In this document: one piece after another, positions 1 to 5,913 of the stretch | Numbering within the stretch: the stretch's first letter is position 1 | Layout: every line of letters begins with the position of its first letter | DNA from: an uncultured Bacteroidales bacterium | GTDB lineage: Bacteria > Bacteroidota > Bacteroidia > Bacteroidales > Paludibacteraceae | Assembly (NCBI GenBank): GCA_946405045.1 | Contig: CAMJFV010000024.1 | Span: 1 to 13,415, forward strand | Direction: 5' to 3' | DNA: 13,415 nucleotides | The notes under the pieces: model-generated | The model's database searches: none | What the model saw: only the letters and a program-made list of their open reading frames with translations | Told to the model about the DNA's origin: nothing | Program-made: the position numbers and the translations under genes

Positions 1-27
1 AAAGACACCTCTTTCTGAAGTGCCTTT
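1..27 (-). terminator. Hairpin terminator after the secreted protein gene
   Basis: Read on the minus strand, positions 27 to 1 form an 11-bp stem (AAAGGCACTTC pairing with GAGGTGTCTTT, with two G-U pairs) around an AGAAA loop. On the plus strand the two wobbles become A-C mismatches, so the structure favours minus-strand transcripts. It lies 20 nt past the stop of the gene ending at 48. The window ends before any U-tract can be seen. Confidence 0.55.
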
Positions 28-47
28 TAGGTTGGGTGGAAAATGAT

Positions 48-677
48 TTATTTGTACATTATTTTCTTTCCTTTGTTTATATAAACGTTTCCTCGCTCAG
101 GATGATCCACTTTCTGTCCCTTCATGTTGTAGTATATTTTTTCATTAGAAGAAGGATCAGCCAGAATATCGTCTATTGCGTTGGAGTCTATATTGATTGT
201 GATCGATTCTTTTGCGTGGCATCCCTTCGCATCCCTGTCGACATCTGATGGCAAATCTAAGTCAGCAAAGATTGTGTATGTTGTGGTCTTCTCGACAGTG
301 AATGTCGGACTTAGTACGTTTGATGGCATTTCTGGCTCCCAGTGGTAAGTTGGAGTTAGTGTTCTGCCTTTTGCATCGTAGGTATTTATGGTAGCGTTCA
401 ATGTCACCTCATCTCCTGGTTTTACCTCAGTCTCGCTGGCAAATATTCTTAGTCGTACATTGACGTCTACTACATCAATATTCCAAATCGTGTCAATTGG
501 GCATCCTGATTCAGTGAACCCGGTTGTTTTCTTTTGGAAAGTGCCAGCTACCATGAATGTGTCTCCAAACAAAATCTGCTCTTTACAGATCAATGTGTCA
601 AGATGAACTTCTTCCACTGCGTATGTAGAGACGTTAGTTGCTAATGCAATCAGCCCTGGTAGAAGAATTTTTTTCAT
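48..677 (-). CDS. Secreted protein with Ig/PKD-like region and Bacteroidales C-terminal tail
   Basis: Function unknown. From ATG 677 (MKKILLPG) it has 209 residues. A three-residue longer start at 686 (MSIMKK) is possible, but the charged MKK directly before the hydrophobic stretch favours 677. Residues 1-20 form a Sec signal peptide ending STYA, with no lipobox Cys. Residues about 85-165 (VKPGDEVTLNATI, then TFTVEKTTTYTIFA) resemble Ig-like or PKD-like beta-sandwich repeats of Bacteroidetes surface proteins. The C-terminus (about 178-209) has the pattern YYNMKGQKV, then GNVYINKGKKIMYK, a tail seen on many secreted Prevotella and Bacteroides proteins and loosely like secretion or sorting tails. 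It is followed by its own hairpin and is the only gene in its transcript within the window. Exported location is well supported; the binding partner is not. Confidence 0.75.
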   Translation of the reverse strand: MKKILLPGLIALATNVSTYAVEEVHLDTLICKEQILFGDTFMVAGTFQKKTTGFTESGCPIDTIWNIDVVDVNVRLRIFASETEVKPGDEVTLNATINTYDAKGRTLTPTYHWEPEMPSNVLSPTFTVEKTTTYTIFADLDLPSDVDRDAKGCHAKESITINIDSNAIDDILADPSSNEKIYYNMKGQKVDHPERGNVYINKGKKIMYK

Positions 678-686
678 AATACTCAT

Positions 687-1122
687 AATCTTATTACTTT
701 TTGTGAATTAATAAATTTTCAAATGCCATATTTTTTTTAGTTGTCTGTTGTAATAAAAACAAAATAAAAAGCCATGTCGTATTAAATAATTTCTATGAAA
801 TAAGTAGAATGGGGTTTCAAACAAAACTAGTCCTCTACAGAATGAAAGTGTCCTTAATATACAACGTTGAAATCATCTCCACAAACCATCGCATTAAAAT
901 TAGTAACTAAACCAGAAAATACTAAAATAAGCTTTTTTAGTTTTGACGTAACTAATTATGTTTTTTATTTGACAATAGTGCAAAATTATAAAAAAATATA
1001 AAATGCGATGCAGGATTTGTGATTAATTGTATGTTTGATCTGATTTTTATTGTGTTGTGTTTTAATGAATGATATTTTTGAATTTTTATTCAAGTAAATG
1101 CGGAAATATGGATATTAATGAC
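687..1122. other. AT-rich intergenic region between divergent genes
   Basis: About 430 bp between two divergently transcribed genes. No convincing gene is visible. It contains TAnnTTTG-type boxes for the minus strand at 822-829 and 981-988 (both written as CAAAnnTA on the plus strand) and long A/T runs. A weak hairpin (ACTAAAA against TTTTAGT, about 931-952) is present with no clear role. Confidence 0.6.
822..829 (-). promoter_or_regulatory. Candidate -7 box for the secreted protein gene
   Basis: On the minus strand this reads TAGTTTTG, a perfect match to the Bacteroidetes -7 consensus TAnnTTTG. No good TTG -33 element lies at the expected 19-21 nt. It would give a leader of roughly 140 nt to the start at 677. 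A second perfect box at 981-988 would give an even longer leader. In AT-rich DNA either could be chance. Confidence 0.25.
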
Positions 1123-1130
1123 TAAATTTG
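1123..1130 (+). promoter_or_regulatory. -7 box of the SDR gene, inside the extended ORF
   Basis: TAAATTTG matches TAnnTTTG exactly. It lies five bases downstream of the upstream ATG at 1118, so transcription from it would begin around 1135 and could not include that ATG. It therefore supports 1151 as the true start. The -33 element is poor: no TTG at 19-21 nt. Confidence 0.45.
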
Positions 1131-1150
1131 CAAAAAATAAACAAACATTT

Positions 1151-1882
1151 ATGACAGAAATAAAAGGTAAGTGGGCACTTGTTACTGGTGCATCACGAGG
1201 TATCGGAGCTTTGGCGGCTAAATTCCTAGCAGAAAGAGGCTGCAACGTCGTTCTTCAGAGTAGAAAGAAATCGCATCTTGATGCGGTTTTGGCAGAAGTT
1301 AAGAATATGGGTGTTGAGGCTTACTCTGTGGAGTGCCAGTTAGAAGACGACAAGGATGTTAAGCGTATGCTTAAGGAGATCGACGACAATGGTACAAACA
1401 TTGAAATCGTTCTTAACAATGCAGGTATCCAGGTGACATATCGTGCTTATCCAGAGTACTATAATACTCCAGCTGAGGATTTTGTGGAGAGCTTGAAGGT
1501 CAACACAATTGCACCAATGCTTATCTGCTACCACTATTTGCCACGTATGATCAAGGCAGGTTTCGGTAGAATTGTGAATACGACAAGTGGTATCCGTCTT
1601 GAACCAGAGCAGGCTGCTTATTCGGCAAGTAAAGCTGGCCTAGACAAAATAACTATGGATTTGGCTTCTAAGATCGACGGTACAGATGTCGTGCTTAACC
1701 TTACAGATCCAGGTTGGTGCCGCACCGATTTAGGTGGTCCTAATGCTCCAAACGCACCGGAAAGTGCATTGCCTGGTGTGGTATTGGGTGTTTTTGCGGA
1801 TGACAAGAAGTCAGGCAGAATAATTTCAGCTCAGGATTATGCAGGAATGACGCTTGAACAGGCATTGGCAAAATTAAAGTAA
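1151..1882 (+). CDS. Short-chain dehydrogenase/reductase (classical SDR)
   Basis: NAD(P)-dependent oxidoreductase of the classical SDR family, cytoplasmic, substrate unknown. From ATG 1151 the protein is 243 residues (MTEIKGKWALVTGASRGIG), the usual SDR length. It has the cofactor motif TGASRGIG near the N-terminus, the NNAG structural motif (VLNNAGIQ), the catalytic Ser in the TTSG segment after the RIVN strand, and the YSASK catalytic Tyr and Lys. The PGWCRTDLGGPNAP segment is the post-catalytic PG-T loop. The longer frame from 1118 adds eleven residues (MTKFAKNKQTF) not expected before an SDR Rossmann strand, and a perfect -7 box sits inside that extension. Basic residues after the first glycine motif (SRGIG, then QSRKKS) suggest NADPH. 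It is monocistronic, ending at a strong hairpin. FabG-like function is not supported by any neighbouring lipid gene. Confidence 0.9.
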   Translation: MTEIKGKWALVTGASRGIGALAAKFLAERGCNVVLQSRKKSHLDAVLAEVKNMGVEAYSVECQLEDDKDVKRMLKEIDDNGTNIEIVLNNAGIQVTYRAYPEYYNTPAEDFVESLKVNTIAPMLICYHYLPRMIKAGFGRIVNTTSGIRLEPEQAAYSASKAGLDKITMDLASKIDGTDVVLNLTDPGWCRTDLGGPNAPNAPESALPGVVLGVFADDKKSGRIISAQDYAGMTLEQALAKLK

Positions 1883-1920
1883 GAATAATATTAGGATGTT
1901 AAGATTAGACATTTTTTTAT

Positions 1921-1953
1921 AAAGAAGGAGAGTCAATCGACTCTCCTTTTTTT
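1921..1953. terminator. Rho-independent terminator shared by convergent genes
   Basis: A perfect 10-bp stem AAGGAGAGTC / GACTCTCCTT (1925-1934 with 1939-1948) has an AATC loop and is extended outward by a G-U and A-T pairs. On the plus strand the descending arm runs into a seven-base T tract, so it terminates the SDR gene. It also lies just past the radical SAM stop at 1973, where the minus-strand version has a shorter U-rich tail (CTTTAT), so it may act in both directions. Confidence 0.9.
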
Positions 1954-1972
1954 GTCAGATTTTCCAACATGA

Positions 1973-3043
1973 TTAATCCACCAATCTGTGGTAATGGCAG
2001 AATAGTAATTTTCCATCCTCATCACGCAAATGGAATCCATTACCTTCGCAATATCTGAACATCTTGCAGTCGCCACATTCGTCTTTCTTCATCCAACTGC
2101 GATCGCGGAACACTTGGTAGCGGTTGGTCCACACATCCCAGAAATCATCTGTGTAGATGTTGCCTTGGTTGTAGTTGGCTCTGATACTTGGACAGGCTGA
2201 TATACTTCCGTCGGCAAGGATAGACCCAACATGTTTGCCTGCATTGCATTGGTAGAATGTGTCACGCACCTCTGTCTCATAGCCACCTAAGAATCCTTCG
2301 CATCCGTAGCTCACCTTTATTTTCCCTTCTTTACGTGTATCTGCGATAAATTTCATCAGATCTGTAAACTGTCGGTCATTCAGCTGTAATTCCGGATTGT
2401 CTGCGGCTCGTCCTACAGGGAAGACAGTGAATATTCTCCATGCTTTTACTCCTATGCTGATGAGGAAATCCCTGAATTCTGCAAGTGAATCATAGTTCTT
2501 CTGGTTCGCACAAGTCACCACGTCGTAAATCAGATCTTTGTCTGCGACTAATAGTTTTATGGCTTCCACTGCGTGTTTGAATCCATTGGGTATGCGACGC
2601 ATCCAGTCGTGAGCCTCTTCGAAACCATCCAGACTGATGGTGATGGAGTGCATTCCTGCCGCTTTCAGACGTTTCAAACGTTCTTCGTTGAGCAGATATC
2701 CGTTTGAGACGATGCCCCAAGGATATTCTCGTTTGTTCAGCTCTGTGCCGACATAGTCAATATCCGGCCTGACAAGAGCTTCTCCACCAGTGAAGATGAT
2801 GAAAGTTTTGTGAGTGTCCACATGTGGAGTCAGACTGTCTATCACTTTCAAGAAATCCTCAGCCGGCATATCTTTGCTGTTTGCTGTCGCTTTGCAGTCG
2901 CTTCCGCAATGTCTGCATGCCGCATTACAACGCAAAGTGCATTCCCAAAATAAAGTGCGCAGTACAGGATCGGTATCTTTCCTTATCTTACGGGCAAGTT
3001 CTAAACCTAATCTTTTGCGGATAGAAATCTTCTTTTCTGCCAT
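1973..3043 (-). CDS. Radical SAM/SPASM enzyme of an rSAM/lipoprotein system
   Basis: Predicted peptide- or protein-modifying radical SAM enzyme of 356 residues. The [4Fe-4S]-SAM motif CxxxCxxC is C39, C43, C46 (CNAACRHC), with extra cysteines at 35 and 50. TGGEAL at 85-90 is the GGE SAM-contact motif, and SITISLDG at 133-140 is a typical barrel strand. The C-terminal part has a SPASM/twitch pattern: C248, C266, C284, then C323, C326, C332 and C349, enough to bind auxiliary Fe-S clusters. It is the last gene of a five-gene operon, 3 nt after the stop of a lipoprotein gene and downstream of four lipoprotein paralogues. The family (as I recall, TIGR04133, rSAM_w_lipo) is defined by this pairing. 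The substrate is inferred to be the lipoproteins; the chemistry is unknown. The soluble enzyme would have to act before export. No maturase partner, protease or separate RRE protein is encoded nearby. Confidence 0.92.
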   Translation of the reverse strand: MAEKKISIRKRLGLELARKIRKDTDPVLRTLFWECTLRCNAACRHCGSDCKATANSKDMPAEDFLKVIDSLTPHVDTHKTFIIFTGGEALVRPDIDYVGTELNKREYPWGIVSNGYLLNEERLKRLKAAGMHSITISLDGFEEAHDWMRRIPNGFKHAVEAIKLLVADKDLIYDVVTCANQKNYDSLAEFRDFLISIGVKAWRIFTVFPVGRAADNPELQLNDRQFTDLMKFIADTRKEGKIKVSYGCEGFLGGYETEVRDTFYQCNAGKHVGSILADGSISACPSIRANYNQGNIYTDDFWDVWTNRYQVFRDRSWMKKDECGDCKMFRYCEGNGFHLRDEDGKLLFCHYHRLVD

Positions 3044-3046
3044 CCT

Positions 3047-3514
3047 TTATTTTTTCTTAAGAACGATGTCTATTTTGTTTTTAAGTATGGTTCCCCAGGT
3101 TCCTTCTTTTAAATGCTCCAAATCTTTTGATTGGACCTCTTTACGGATGGTGTCAGGTTCGTAGCCATCTTTGTTGGTGATGACTTCGTAGTTAAGAGTG
3201 GCTTGATAGGGATTTCCTCCAATGGCTACTTCATAGTTCCCTTTTTTGTTGCTGAAGGAGGAGTTGCTTAAATGATCGATAGTATCATTGCGTGTAGTGC
3301 CGGTGGAATCCTGTCTTTCAATGATGACGTTAATATTCACGTTGACTTCGGCACCTTCTATTTTATTGCCATTTTCGTCTTGTACGGTACCGTTAGTTTT
3401 AAAAGTTGTATATGGACATCCATATTCATCTGGAGCCTCTTCTACTTCTGTACAACTTTGGGCTTGAAACCCTAATATTGCCAAAAAAGCGGTAAATAAT
3501 TTTGAAGCTTTCAT
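3047..3514 (-). CDS. rSAM-associated lipoprotein, paralogue 1 (nearest the enzyme)
   Basis: Predicted lipoprotein of 155 residues and likely substrate of the adjacent radical SAM enzyme. Residues 1-20 are a lipoprotein signal peptide (FLAILGFQAQSC) with lipidated Cys at 21. A short acidic linker (TEVEEAPDE) leads to the family motif YGCPYTT at 31-37, then a CarboxypepD_reg/transthyretin-like domain beginning GTVQDENGNKIEGAEVNV. The ITNKDGY...DTIRKEV segment and the terminal KIDIVLKKK are shared with its paralogues. Unlike the other three it has only two cysteines, C21 and C33; the mid-domain Cys of the others is missing here (DTIDHLSNS). It sits 3 nt before the enzyme gene and 2 nt after the next paralogue, so translational coupling is likely. 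It matches my recollection of TIGR04134 (lipo_with_rSAM). Cellular role unknown. Confidence 0.85.
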   Translation of the reverse strand: MKASKLFTAFLAILGFQAQSCTEVEEAPDEYGCPYTTFKTNGTVQDENGNKIEGAEVNVNINVIIERQDSTGTTRNDTIDHLSNSSFSNKKGNYEVAIGGNPYQATLNYEVITNKDGYEPDTIRKEVQSKDLEHLKEGTWGTILKNKIDIVLKKK

Positions 3515-3516
3515 GT

Positions 3517-3966
3517 CTATTTATTTTTCTTAAGCACGATGTTTATTTTGTGGGAAGCGATTGTCTCCCAGGTGTCTCCTTCCTTGAATCTGATTTCAGA
3601 TTTGGTTACTTCTTTGCGGATGGTTTCAGGTTTGTAGCCATCTTTGTCAGTGATGACTTCGTAGTTTAGTGTTTTGAAATCGACGTCATCAATATCTTTG
3701 TGAGTTGTTTCATAGTATCCTTTTCTGTCAGTGAAGACGGTTTGTCTATTGCATTTGATCGTGTCTGGATGCCTCTCTGCCGGATCAAACTTATCTGTGA
3801 TGATATCAATCTTCACGCTGACTTTTGCCCCTTTTATGTCGTTTCCATTTTCGTCCTGTACCGTGCCGTTCGTTTTAAACGTTGTGTATGGACATCCATA
3901 TTCGCAACTTTGCAGCTGAAGGCCAAGCATTGCTAATAGAGCAGCAAATATTCCTGTTTTTTTCAT
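3517..3966 (-). CDS. rSAM-associated lipoprotein, paralogue 2 (shortest linker)
   Basis: Predicted lipoprotein of 149 residues. The signal peptide (MKKTGIFAALLAMLGLQLQS) ends at lipobox Cys 21, followed immediately by EYGCPY, so the conserved motif (Cys 25) lies only four residues from the lipidated Cys. This is the shortest linker of the four. Residues from about 33 are the transthyretin/CarboxypepD_reg-like domain (GTVQDENGNDIKGAKVSVKID). A third cysteine lies mid-domain (DTIKCNRQ). The ITDKDGYKPETIRKEV segment and terminal INIVLKKNK match its siblings. It is closest to paralogue 1 in the GTVQDENGN region. It is embedded in the operon with 6 nt upstream and 2 nt downstream. The very short tether suggests the motif stays close to the membrane after lipidation. 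Function unknown. Confidence 0.85.
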   Translation of the reverse strand: MKKTGIFAALLAMLGLQLQSCEYGCPYTTFKTNGTVQDENGNDIKGAKVSVKIDIITDKFDPAERHPDTIKCNRQTVFTDRKGYYETTHKDIDDVDFKTLNYEVITDKDGYKPETIRKEVTKSEIRFKEGDTWETIASHKINIVLKKNK

Positions 3967-3972
3967 GTCTGC

Positions 3973-4434
3973 TTATTTTTTCTTTAGAACAATGTTTATT
4001 TCGTGGGTTGCAGTTGTCTCCCAATCACCTGAACTTTTGAATCTAAAGTCTGATTTGTTTACTTCTTTGCGGATGGTGTCAGGGGTGTAGCCATCTTTGT
4101 TGGTGATGACTTCATATTTTAATTTTTTATATTTATAATTGTCTAGATCTCTGTGAGATGTTTCGTAATGTCCTTTTTTATCGGTTGACGCAGTTTGTGG
4201 ATCTAGACAAATGGAATCTCCATGTTGTCCGCCCATGTAATCTTGTCTTTCCGTAATGACATCAATTTTCACGTTGACTTTAGCACCTTGTATGTTATTG
4301 CCGCTTTCGTCTTTCACTGTGCCAGAGGTCTTATATGTGGTGTATGGACATCCATATTCGTCTTCTCCTGTACAGCTTAACATCTGAAATCCAAGTATGG
4401 CCAATAGCCAACTTAAAAGCTTTGTTAAATTCAT
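3973..4434 (-). CDS. rSAM-associated lipoprotein, paralogue 3
   Basis: Predicted lipoprotein of 153 residues. The signal peptide (MNLTKLLSWLLAILGFQMLS) ends at Cys 21, then a short acidic linker TGEDE and YGCPYTT with Cys 29. The acidic residues just after the lipid Cys resemble the loose surface-export signals of Bacteroidetes lipoproteins, so an outer-surface location is possible. The domain starts GTVKDESGNNIQGAKVNVKID. A third Cys is mid-domain (DSICLDPQ). ITNKDGYTPDTIRKEV and the terminal INIVLKKK are shared. The gene lies 8 nt after paralogue 4 and 6 nt before paralogue 2. The family looks like recent tandem duplication, since 1-3 are more alike to each other than to paralogue 4. Function unknown. 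Confidence 0.85.
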   Translation of the reverse strand: MNLTKLLSWLLAILGFQMLSCTGEDEYGCPYTTYKTSGTVKDESGNNIQGAKVNVKIDVITERQDYMGGQHGDSICLDPQTASTDKKGHYETSHRDLDNYKYKKLKYEVITNKDGYTPDTIRKEVNKSDFRFKSSGDWETTATHEINIVLKKK

Positions 4435-4442
4435 ATCTGTCT

Positions 4443-4886
4443 TTATTTATTCTTCATTAGTACAATATTGATCTTATTCCAAGAGTCAGTTTCCTCGGAT
4501 TTTAGATTCTCTTTTTTAATTTCTTTATGGAGAGTGTCTATTTTGTATCCATATTTGCTGGTTATGATTTCAATTTTAAGCTTTTCGTATTTGTCGATGT
4601 CTTCGCAACGCTCTTTTATTATTGGGAATGTCCCGTCGTCGTCACTGATTTCCATTTTATCGACTATCACTTCTTTGTGCTCTGGTTTGGAGATAACAGT
4701 TTCAATTTTCATAGATACATCTGCTCTACGTATATTGTTGCCGTTTTCATCCGTTACGGTACCTGCTATGCCGAAAAATGTATATGGGCATCCATATTCA
4801 ATTTCTTCATAGTCGTAGTTGTGGCAACCTTGCATTTGAAATCCAAGTATGGATAAAAGCCATGCATATAGTTTAGATTTACTCAT
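4443..4886 (-). CDS. rSAM-associated lipoprotein, paralogue 4 (first gene, most divergent)
   Basis: Predicted lipoprotein of 147 residues and first gene of the operon. The frame is open to an ATG at 4931, but that codon lies upstream of the -7 box at 4918-4925, so it cannot be on the transcript. ATG 4886 (MSKSKLYAWLLSILGFQMQGC) puts the lipidated Cys at position 21, exactly as in the three paralogues. A longer linker (HNYDYEEIE) leads to YGCPYTF with Cys 33. The domain starts GTVTDENGNNIRRADVSMKIE. A mid-domain Cys is in KERCEDID. It has diverged where the others agree: SKYGYKIDTLHKEI replaces NKDGY.PDTIRKEV, and the end is INIVLMKNK. As the most different copy it may have a separate role or be the older one. 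Confidence 0.85.
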   Translation of the reverse strand: MSKSKLYAWLLSILGFQMQGCHNYDYEEIEYGCPYTFFGIAGTVTDENGNNIRRADVSMKIETVISKPEHKEVIVDKMEISDDDGTFPIIKERCEDIDKYEKLKIEIITSKYGYKIDTLHKEIKKENLKSEETDSWNKINIVLMKNK

Positions 4887-4917
4887 AGGCACCTCGTCGC
4901 ATGAATTATTGTGTTTG

Positions 4918-4948
4918 CAAATATAATTCATGTGCGTTGAACCTACAA
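4918..4948 (-). promoter_or_regulatory. Promoter of the lipoprotein-rSAM operon
   Basis: On the minus strand a TTG (-33, at 4948-4946) is followed after 20 nt by TATATTTG (-7, at 4925-4918). Both elements and the spacing fit the Bacteroidetes consensus TTTG-N19-21-TAnnTTTG. Transcription would start near 4911-4913, giving a leader of about 25 nt before ATG 4886. No other good promoter box is seen between the five genes, whose gaps are 2-8 nt. Confidence 0.75.
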
Positions 4949-4971
4949 CATTTTTATGTTAAAAAATGTTG
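4946..4971. repeat. 10-bp inverted repeat at the operon -33 element
   Basis: CAACATTTTT (4946-4955) and AAAAATGTTG (4962-4971) are perfect inverted arms around a 6-nt spacer. The proximal arm ends in the TTG used as the -33 element, the classic place for an operator. It could instead be a weak terminator for the upstream DUF6515-like gene, but no U tract follows on that strand. Confidence 0.5.
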
Positions 4972-5018
4972 GACTACTATGGATGTTGTACTGTTTTATT
5001 TAATGAGTGCAGGATTGC

Positions 5019-5762
5019 TTAATCCTTATATTTATTTGCATCAACTGATACAATCTGATACCATTTTGATTTAGCCACATCCAATGATATATCCTTGTAT
5101 TGTATTCCATTTGCGACGTAATATGGCTCGCCATCTATCTCAATTTTCTCTGCATTTCCTGGAATCCAATCAACAATCGCTCCTACAGGTGGAATAGCGA
5201 CGTCGTACATTTTGACTGTTTGGTCGAATATGTAGAATGTGCCATAGTAATAGTAGTATGCGACGTCGTCAAATGTATACTTACGTCGTTCGGCAGGTAT
5301 TGTGGGGACTCTAAATCCTACATGTGGCTTGTGGATCTCATATGTGTCATTTTTCTGCAAATAGAAAATGCCATCGCGATAGTGGTAAATGCCATCAGAA
5401 TGGCGTATTTGAAATGAATTTTTTGTCGCACGCCTTTTTGACACTTTTTCTCCGTAATGAGGGCCGGAAAAACCATTGCTGGAAAATGTTTCTGTTGATG
5501 TGTTCTGTTTAATCTCTTTGTATCCGTAATAGTTCGGGTTCATATACTGTGGTAATAACCCAGGAGGCACTTCTCTGTCCAGATCAGATTTCGCGTCAGG
5601 AATATATACTGTAGCTTTACCCAAAGAGTCCTTTTTCTGTTGTGAAGGGAAATTGTAGTCATATAGATGACCATGAGCTATTCTTTTCTGATCTGCCGCA
5701 AAAAGATCAACAGACCATAACAGCATACTTATTGAGAATGTGACTAAAATTGACTTTTTCAT
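5019..5762 (-). CDS. Secreted DUF6515-like repeat protein
   Basis: Exported protein of unknown function, 247 residues from ATG 5762. The frame is open to 5816, but MKKSILVTFSISMLLWS at 5762 is an ordinary signal peptide, while the 18 upstream residues would bury it. Cleavage is likely after FAA (about residue 23). The C-terminal half has two to three imperfect units of about 45 residues: YHYRDGIFYLQKNDTYEI..PHVGFRVPTIP, then YYYYGTFYIFDQTVKMYDVAIPPVGAIVDWIP, then a short YYVANGIQYKDI. This Y-rich 'YYY.GTFY ... PPVGA.V..IP' pattern is what I recall of the DUF6515 family of Bacteroidetes. No catalytic residues are evident. It has its own transcript, since a strong terminator separates it from gpmI and a promoter follows it. 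A 6-bp hairpin overlaps the stop codon (5011-5026). Confidence 0.7.
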   Translation of the reverse strand: MKKSILVTFSISMLLWSVDLFAADQKRIAHGHLYDYNFPSQQKKDSLGKATVYIPDAKSDLDREVPPGLLPQYMNPNYYGYKEIKQNTSTETFSSNGFSGPHYGEKVSKRRATKNSFQIRHSDGIYHYRDGIFYLQKNDTYEIHKPHVGFRVPTIPAERRKYTFDDVAYYYYYGTFYIFDQTVKMYDVAIPPVGAIVDWIPGNAEKIEIDGEPYYVANGIQYKDISLDVAKSKWYQIVSVDANKYKD

Positions 5763-5783
5763 GGCATTTGTTTTTATGTGATG

Positions 5784-5817
5784 CAAATAAAATAAAAATA
5801 TTGCATAAAAAGGCAAA
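5784..5817 (-). promoter_or_regulatory. Weak candidate promoter of the DUF6515-like gene
   Basis: On the minus strand TTTG (5817-5814) is followed after 22 nt by TTTATTTG (5791-5784), one mismatch from TAnnTTTG and slightly long in spacing. It would give a leader of about 15-20 nt before ATG 5762, and it lies downstream of the terminator that closes the gpmI transcript. Confidence 0.3.
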
Positions 5818-5854
5818 AACGATAAATTATGATATTAGACATTCCAATTTAAAT

Positions 5855-5888
5855 AAAAAAGTAGAGACGTGGATATCCGCGTCTCTAC
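5855..5888 (-). terminator. Strong rho-independent terminator of gpmI
   Basis: On the minus strand GTAGAGACG and CGTCTCTAC (5888-5880 and 5869-5861) form a 9-bp stem extended by a wobble pair and GG/CC to a 12-bp stem with an ATAT loop, followed directly by six T residues (5860-5855). It lies 26 nt after the gpmI stop and isolates the downstream DUF6515-like gene. Confidence 0.93.
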
Positions 5889-5913
5889 AAATATTGTTTT
5901 TTCAATCCTCAAA

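Noticed and set aside
842..910. Small plus-strand frame (MKVSLIYNVEI..., 22 residues) in the intergenic gap
   Set aside because: Too short, no promoter box or homologous context; likely chance.
3405..4800. Near-palindrome TATGGATGTCCATA recurring in the lipoprotein genes
   Set aside because: It encodes the YGCPY motif, whose codons are naturally symmetric (TAT GGA / TCC ATA); the 2-nt loop cannot form a stable hairpin and paralogue 4 breaks it (TGC for Cys).
4887..4931. N-terminal extension of the first lipoprotein (MNYICKHNN...)
   Set aside because: Its ATG lies upstream of the promoter -7 box and it would bury the signal peptide; paralogues start at the equivalent of 4886.
5011..5026. AGGATT-GCTT-AATCCT hairpin at the DUF6515-like stop codon as terminator
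   Set aside because: Only 6 bp and no U tract follows on the minus strand.
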